DNA from: Bacteroidota bacterium
Lineage (GTDB): Bacteria > Bacteroidota > Ignavibacteria > SZUA-365
NCBI GenBank assembly: GCA_018224345.1
Contig: JAGTUW010000390.1
Coordinates: forward strand, 1 to 7,562
Length of the DNA stretch: 7,562 bases
Direction of reading: 5' to 3'
Part shown: piece by piece, positions 1 through 4,499 of the stretch
How the letters are laid out: every line of letters starts with the position of its first letter
Numbering within the stretch: the stretch's first letter is position 1
The notes under the pieces: model-generated
What the model saw: the letters and a program-made list of their open reading frames with translations, nothing else
The model's database searches: none
Told to the model about the DNA's origin: nothing
Program-made: the position numbers and the translations under genes

Positions 1-328
1 CATCGGCTCAATGGGCCAGCGCAACAGCAGCGATCTTGACTGCTTCGAAGACGGAGGCCCGAAGTGCTTTCCGTTCGTGTTCACCGGCGACACAATGAGT
101 CAACCCGCACAAAGGAACGCGATTACAACGGAATAACTGCACGAAGCAGGTACGTTCATATTATGATACAATGATCAATTATCTCCACGCACCGGATATT
201 ATTTTACTACAGACTTTATTTTATGCTGTTACACTATTGTAAAATGACTCATGAGTCCGAAAAACAGAGCAGTGGCATAGAGCACGTCACTTCCGTATTC
301 GCCGATCAGGAGAGTTGTCCTGTCACCG
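1..328. other. Left-edge stretch without a supported gene
   Basis: No confident gene is present. On the plus strand an open frame enters from the left edge and stops with TAA at 134-136. It would supply 44 residues (Gly/Asp/Cys-containing, ending TTE), which could be the tail of a gene outside the window. The minus strand of the same bases is also largely open, so frame openness alone does not decide it. From about 137 to 260 the sequence turns clearly AT-rich compared with the rest of the window, as expected of an intergenic or promoter region. It contains a 5-bp inverted repeat (TTACA-CTAT-TGTAA, 229-242) and a 12-bp palindrome (246-257). I recognise no clear Bacteroidota-type promoter (TTTG / TAnnTTTG) there. 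Confidence 0.5.
246..257. repeat. 12-bp perfect palindrome GACTCATGAGTC
   Basis: GACTCATGAGTC equals its own reverse complement over all 12 bases and sits at the right side of the AT-rich stretch. Fifteen bases to its left begins a short inverted repeat (229-242). A palindrome of this size can be a dimeric regulator's operator, but there is no adjacent promoter or gene that I can assign it to. It may also be chance. Confidence 0.3.
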
Positions 329-550
329 CTACATCCGAATTGCGAATTCCGCACGCAAACTGAAAAATGGTATCTTCTCCCGCACATTCTCGATTTCATA
401 CAACGGAAGCACGCGGAGGACGTGACGGGGAGTAAAGGAAATCACCGCACCCATACCGATCGCAGAATAGGTGATCTGCTCCGTGATGGCGTCACCCTTC
501 GCGATGGCGCAGGGCTCAACGGTCAGCTTCATAATGTCGCAACTCCGCAC
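329..550 (-). pseudogene. Possible gene remnant (73-codon GTG ORF, unknown)
   Basis: This minus-strand frame gives 73 residues from a GTG at 550 to TAG at 329. The frame is open a little further upstream, to a TGA near 581, and reads HSITAVIDAGVV just before the GTG. The peptide alternates short hydrophobic runs (ITEQITYSAIG, GAVISF, HVLRVLPLYEIENV) like strands of a beta domain and ends FAIRM. No Shine-Dalgarno sequence precedes the GTG. Upstream, a different frame of the same strand is open from a TAA at about 684 to about 530 and is Asp/Gly-rich (VGGPDDDGSDTGEW). The two might be pieces of one decayed, frameshifted gene, or simply fortuitous open frames downstream of the operon terminator. 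I recognise no family. Confidence 0.2.
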
Positions 551-685
551 AACGCCTGCGTCGATGACTGCGGTGATGGAGTGGGGATGCTGTCACACGC
601 CCATTCTCCCGTGTCACTGCCGTCGTCATCGGGACCACCGACATGGTAAAACGGATCTGAAGCGTCGCGGACCACAACACAATCT

Positions 686-710
686 TACAGCCCGCGATGT
701 GCGGGCTGTA
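686..710 (-). terminator. Hairpin terminator after the three-gene unit
   Basis: There is a perfect 10-bp stem (TACAGCCCGC / GCGGGCTGTA) with a 5-base loop. In the minus-strand direction it lies 29 bases beyond the TAA of the 442-residue propeller gene. On that strand it is followed by AGATTGTGTTGTGG, which is T-rich but not a clean T-run. It therefore resembles a Rho-independent terminator with a weak tail. Nothing T-rich follows on the plus strand, so minus-strand termination is favoured. Confidence 0.6.
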
Positions 711-738
711 GCTGAACGCGTCAACGGGAAGGAACAGA

Positions 739-2067
739 TTAATGCACCACCATCAGTGACCGTGTGACCGCGTTCTGCGTTGTGTGTGCGCGGAGGAAAT
801 ACACTCCTGCCGTCGCCGGTGCTCGCAGAGAAAGAATATGTACGCCGCGTGACAGGTGACCAGACCAGACCGTTGCTCTGTGTCTGCCGAGCATGTCATA
901 CAGAGCCACATCGATGTCCGTCGCCTCCGGAGTGGTAAGGTGGACTTTTCCCGTCTCCATGAGTGAAAGCGGTGAGGGGAATGCGTGCAGTGACATGGTC
1001 ATCGGGTATGGTGATGAGTTCAATCCGAGTGTCCGTCCACCGGACCGGCGGTATATTTCGCCGCCCTCGGTCACAACCCAGGCGTATTGGTCGGACACAA
1101 ACACCGCCCTGCAGCGATGATCGCCGCCCTCGGGCAAAGGGTCTGCTGTCCAGTTCCTGCCACCGTCGCCGGTGATGGCTACACCGTTGGATCCGACGAT
1201 AATGCCGACCTCGTCATCTATGAAATGGATATCATAGTTGACCGTACTCCCCACCCTGTCTTTGTACCAGTCCACACCACCGTTATCGGACCACAGCAGA
1301 CTGGCCTGGTCACCCCCGACGAAGACACGATCTTCATCGTGTGCAAACACAGAGAAACGTTCGGTGTATGTCGGGAGAGGATAGAACAGGTTCCAGGTCA
1401 ATCCGCCGTCGTCGCTTCTCGCAACACTGTTGCGTCTCCCGACTGCATACCCGACTTTTCTGCTGACGAATTGTATCCCCATCCATGTCACCCAGAACGG
1501 TGCGTCCGGAGGATCCGGTAGTAGAAGCGAGGCGATGAACCAGTCTTCCCCGCCATTGGTCGTTTTCAGAATACAACCCTTCCCGAGACTGTTGTTCACG
1601 TCACTCGAATCACCGGCAATCCAGCCGATATCCGCGTCTATAAAATGAATGTCCTCCATATCGTATTCCGGGGCGAGGGAACGATCTTCCCAGGTTTCGC
1701 CGTTGTCCGTGCTGCGGAAGAGCGCGCCGTACCAGCCGCAGGTCCATAGCGTTCCGTCGTCGGTCACAGTGATCGCACGCAACGGCTTCAGGAGCTGCAC
1801 TGTATCAGGAATCAACTCGGTGTAGTTCCAGTGTTCGCCCCCGTCCGTCGTGGCGAGCAGACCGTTGTTCATCGCGACAAAGCAGCGCGAGTCGTCAATG
1901 CATGTGATGTCGAACATGGAAGGTGAGCGCATGGTCGTGTCGCTTCCGGGATTGGGATAGACCGTCTCCCAGTGCGAGACCTGCTGTGCCTGCAGTGCGT
2001 TCATGAGCATCGCCCATATCACGATCACGCCTGCCAGCGCTCCTGAGATTCTCGAATCGATTTTCAT
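739..2067 (-). CDS. Secreted Ycf48-like Asp-box propeller, T9SS type A tail
   Basis: The product is a 442-residue protein predicted to be exported and then carried across the outer membrane by the type IX system. Residues 1-27 form a signal peptide (MKIDSRISG, hydrophobic stretch, then LQA before QQ). Six Asp-box motifs of the S/T-x-D-x-G-x-x-W kind are visible: TTDGGEHW 73-80, STDNGETW 119-126, TTNGGEDW 169-176, SDDGGLTW 218-225, SDNGGVDW 260-267 and TGDGGRNW 299-306. They alternate with HFIDADIGWIAG, QFVSRKVGYAVG and HFIDDEVGIIVG strands, the pattern of Ycf48/photosystem-II-stability-factor-like propellers. A degenerate last blade (GGEIYRRSGG) brings the count near seven. Residues about 353-442 are a T9SS type A-like tail (LYDMLGR, GVYFLRA, basic end). 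The ATG has GGAG at 2077-2080, 9 bases upstream. I see no FRIP motif of true sialidases, so the Ycf48 resemblance is to the fold only. A photosystem role is not implied, and binding or scaffolding is more likely. It is the last gene of the unit, before the hairpin at 686-710. Confidence 0.85.
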   Translation of the reverse strand: MKIDSRISGALAGVIVIWAMLMNALQAQQVSHWETVYPNPGSDTTMRSPSMFDITCIDDSRCFVAMNNGLLATTDGGEHWNYTELIPDTVQLLKPLRAITVTDDGTLWTCGWYGALFRSTDNGETWEDRSLAPEYDMEDIHFIDADIGWIAGDSSDVNNSLGKGCILKTTNGGEDWFIASLLLPDPPDAPFWVTWMGIQFVSRKVGYAVGRRNSVARSDDGGLTWNLFYPLPTYTERFSVFAHDEDRVFVGGDQASLLWSDNGGVDWYKDRVGSTVNYDIHFIDDEVGIIVGSNGVAITGDGGRNWTADPLPEGGDHRCRAVFVSDQYAWVVTEGGEIYRRSGGRTLGLNSSPYPMTMSLHAFPSPLSLMETGKVHLTTPEATDIDVALYDMLGRHRATVWSGHLSRGVHILSLRAPATAGVYFLRAHTTQNAVTRSLMVVH

Positions 2068-2155
2068 TGTGTCATTCTCCGGGATATTCTCTAACTAAGT
2101 TCAGTGATACGTCTTCTTACGATAAATGCTCTTATTGTGCCAATCTGTGTTGTGT
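2068..2155 (-). other. Intercistronic gap between the two propeller genes
   Basis: 88 bases separate the two propeller genes. The only recognisable element is the GGAG ribosome-binding site at 2077-2080, 9 bases before the downstream ATG at 2067. I see no hairpin followed by a T-run, so no terminator, and no promoter that I can assert. Readthrough from the upstream gene is therefore plausible, and the two genes may share a transcript. Confidence 0.55.
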
Positions 2156-4447
2156 CTACCGGATGATAATGAGCGGGACAGTCGTCGTTTTCTTTCCGCC
2201 CGTGGTAACGCGGTAATAATAGACGCCGGGTTGGAGATCTCCCACGGAGTGGCTCAATGGTGTTCCGGTGCTTGCGCCCATATGCAGGAGTTCGAGTCGC
2301 CGGCCTTGAAGGGAGAACAATTCGACCGTGCTGTACCTGCCCTTTACTTCCTTCAGATCGATCTGCACCGTCGAGCCCGTCCGGGCAGGATTGGGATAGA
2401 CATGAACCGCCGGCGAGGCAGGGGCATCCAGGGACTTCACTCCGGTCGTCTCCTCCGGCAGGAGCATTTCATATATCCCGGCACCAGTGCCGACATACAG
2501 GCGTCGCGGGTTTTCGTGGTAATGCATATTCCGTATGGAGACATTATGCATACCATCCAACGGCACCTCTTCCCAGGTCTGAGCATAATCATGCGAAACA
2601 TACAATCCGCCACGTCTTCCTGCCTGCGGTTCCGGTCTCGGCAAAGTGCGAGCCGCCGCATAATACACATTCGGCATGCGGGGGTCGATGAGAACTTCCG
2701 TCATATATGTCGAGTGGAACGGGGCATCGTCATGCTGTGTCCAGCTTGCGCCTCCGTCACCGGAGCGTAGTATGCCATGATGGCTGGCGATGACGATGAT
2801 ATCCGGATTGTCGGGATTGATGACGATATCGGAATAGAACCAACTGAACCAGTCGAGCAGTGGCGTCCAGTTCTCACCGAAGTCCGTTGTCTTCCACAGC
2901 GTTGCCCAATCGCCCTTTTGAGGAGACCATTCATTCCAACATAAGTAATATACGCCATCTATATGGGGGTGGAAGGCCATACAGTTATAGCTTCCGGGGT
3001 TTTCCTCCAACTTCGGCCCGATCGAATAATCAGGCCTGGGATTTAGCCCTCCGGGAGATTTGTAATGAAGTATGACGCTGTCCGTTGTCCTCCAGAGTCC
3101 AGTGTAACCACCGAAAATCTCATGCGGATTATGGGGATTGAAATGAAGCTTTCTGTTGTAAGTGAGTGTTGAATTGATAGGGCAATTGGTGACACCGCGA
3201 CTTCGAAATCTCTCGGCGGGATCAATCACTTTGACACAAGGAACCGGTCTCCCGAGAAGCTGAAAGGTCGAATCAATCGGACTTATGGCGCCGGGCCAGA
3301 ATACATAGGGATCCATCTCGGGAAGATATCCGACCCAATCCCAGGTCTTCCCATTGTCAACGGTCCCGAGTACTTTTGATAAAATAATATTTCCCGCCGG
3401 ATCAGGTGTGTGGAGACCCCACACAATTGGGAGGAACGGCCCGGTATCAACCATCTCGAAGGTCTTGCATCCGTCCGTGCTTTTCCAGAGTTGTGCGCTC
3501 CTCCGACCCCAAATCGTGTTCGTTTCCCTCTCATAATGCAGTATGTGCCAAAGTTGACTCACGGAATCACGATGATCTCCCCAATAGAAGTCCGTCGCTC
3601 TCCAGATTGTATCCTCATATGATCGTGTGAATACACCCGAGGGACCGACCAGGACATACAATTCCTGTTCAGGGATATTTATGGATTTGTTATATAGCTC
3701 TTGTGCGTAATAATATATTGTTTCCATTTCCTCATAGCTTGTCCAGGTTTCTCCGTAATCTCTGCTCACCCTCCTGCCGTGAACCAATTCATCCCCGGGG
3801 CCGATACTGTGATTTCTGAGGCTGCCATAGAGAGCATCATGGTCCGGCACCCATGTCAATCCGCCATTTCCCGACACCCAGCGCTTTACCTCGCCATAAT
3901 TTGTGAAGACATAGAGCGAATCCGGATCGCTCGAATTGATAACGAGCGCTTGTATTTGTCCGACATTGTCAATCAATCTCGGCATCCATGACTCGCCTCT
4001 GTCAGTGGATTTCTGTACCCCTCCGTCATTGACGATATAGAGAATCCGGGGATGTTCAGGGTTCTGGACGATCGAGAAGAATGGTCTGAAAGAATGTTCG
4101 AGACCTCTGTTGCTCATGTACCAGGAGTCCCCACCATCAGTCGATTTCAATAGTCCTGCCTCATTGACAATATACCAATGCGTGCTGTCCACAGCATCAA
4201 TCAGTAAATCCTCGATCGGCAAATCCCACACATCGCCGTATGGCTTGTAAAACCAGCTCTCGCCTCCATCGGAACTCCCCGCAATCACCCCCTGATATCC
4301 GACATAGATCACACCTGGTCTGTGCGGGTCCGTCCTGAATAACCTGGCATCTCCGATCGGCACCTCCACCGGTTTCCAAGTCTGCCCGCTGAGACTGTTG
4401 AGGAGGAGTACGAGTGTAAACGATAGAATATAAATATTTTTTTTCAT
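2156..4447 (-). CDS. Secreted multi-Asp-box (sortilin/GH74-like) propeller, T9SS tail
   Basis: The product is a 763-residue exported protein. I place the start at the ATG at 4447, because it opens a classical signal peptide (MKKNIYILSF, hydrophobic, cleavage near LSG/QT, residue 21). The frame is open further, to a TTG at 4513, but that start would put 22 polar residues before the signal peptide and overlap the upstream gene. About ten Asp-box-like motifs occur: SSDGGESW 58, STDGGDSW 102, STDRGESW 147, SGNGGLTW 192, SRDYGETW 228, STDGCKTF 323, TVDNGKTW 362, TTDFGENW 520, SGDGGASW 562 and SHDYAQTW 618. Strands such as LYVGTGAGIYEM (650-661) add to a BNR/VPS10/GH74-like large or double propeller. 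Residues 681-763 are the T9SS type A tail (VYPNPARTG, VELFSLQGRRLE, GVYYYRV, IIIR). I could not assign catalytic acids, so it could be a glycan hydrolase, lectin or adhesin. The start codon is preceded by an unusual hairpin-spaced ribosome-binding site (4448-4486). Confidence 0.85.
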   Translation of the reverse strand: MKKNIYILSFTLVLLLNSLSGQTWKPVEVPIGDARLFRTDPHRPGVIYVGYQGVIAGSSDGGESWFYKPYGDVWDLPIEDLLIDAVDSTHWYIVNEAGLLKSTDGGDSWYMSNRGLEHSFRPFFSIVQNPEHPRILYIVNDGGVQKSTDRGESWMPRLIDNVGQIQALVINSSDPDSLYVFTNYGEVKRWVSGNGGLTWVPDHDALYGSLRNHSIGPGDELVHGRRVSRDYGETWTSYEEMETIYYYAQELYNKSINIPEQELYVLVGPSGVFTRSYEDTIWRATDFYWGDHRDSVSQLWHILHYERETNTIWGRRSAQLWKSTDGCKTFEMVDTGPFLPIVWGLHTPDPAGNIILSKVLGTVDNGKTWDWVGYLPEMDPYVFWPGAISPIDSTFQLLGRPVPCVKVIDPAERFRSRGVTNCPINSTLTYNRKLHFNPHNPHEIFGGYTGLWRTTDSVILHYKSPGGLNPRPDYSIGPKLEENPGSYNCMAFHPHIDGVYYLCWNEWSPQKGDWATLWKTTDFGENWTPLLDWFSWFYSDIVINPDNPDIIVIASHHGILRSGDGGASWTQHDDAPFHSTYMTEVLIDPRMPNVYYAAARTLPRPEPQAGRRGGLYVSHDYAQTWEEVPLDGMHNVSIRNMHYHENPRRLYVGTGAGIYEMLLPEETTGVKSLDAPASPAVHVYPNPARTGSTVQIDLKEVKGRYSTVELFSLQGRRLELLHMGASTGTPLSHSVGDLQPGVYYYRVTTGGKKTTTVPLIIIR

Positions 4448-4453
4448 ATCGAT

Positions 4454-4481
4454 ACCGGACGGGCACGATGGCCCGTCCGGT
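4454..4481 (-). promoter_or_regulatory. 11-bp perfect intercistronic hairpin
   Basis: ACCGGACGGGC and GCCCGTCCGGT are perfectly complementary over 11 bp with a 6-base loop. The hairpin lies wholly between the TAA of the beta-helix gene (4500-4502) and the ATG of the propeller gene (4447). In the transcribed direction its foot is followed by ATCGAT and then ATG, with no T-run, so it is a poor intrinsic terminator. Its 5' foot is directly abutted by GGAGG. It could act as a spacer that brings the ribosome-binding site to the start codon, as a translation-control element, or as an mRNA-stabilising intercistronic stem. Confidence 0.75.
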
Positions 4482-4486
4482 CCTCC
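4482..4486 (-). promoter_or_regulatory. Distant Shine-Dalgarno GGAGG for the 763-residue gene
   Basis: On the minus strand GGAGG ends at 4482. The ATG begins at 4447, 34 bases later, which is too far for normal use. The next base starts the 28-base hairpin (4481-4454). If that folds, only the 6 bases ATCGAT separate the motif from the ATG. No other purine-rich motif is nearer the ATG. A role as a hairpin-bridged ribosome-binding site is inferred from the geometry. Confidence 0.55.
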
Positions 4487-4499
4487 GTATTTGTGTGCG

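Noticed and set aside
471..767. Plus-strand 98-codon open frame across the terminator
   Set aside because: It runs through the hairpin terminator and into the antisense of the 442-residue gene, and its composition is not protein-like.
2126..2770. Plus-strand 214-codon open frame, and others opposite the large genes (e.g. 4491-5288, 1087-1521, 6048-6533)
   Set aside because: They lie antisense to well-supported minus-strand coding regions, have low-complexity Arg/Ser/Pro-rich translations, and lack a ribosome-binding site or family resemblance.
739..4447. True sialidase (neuraminidase) assignment of the Asp-box propellers
   Set aside because: Asp boxes occur in many propellers; the FRIP motif and arginine triad expected of sialidases were not seen, so the call is limited to propeller fold.
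4454..4481. Intrinsic terminator between the beta-helix and propeller genes
   Set aside because: The stem is followed by ATCGATATG rather than a T-run, so termination is not supported; a translational or stability role fits better.
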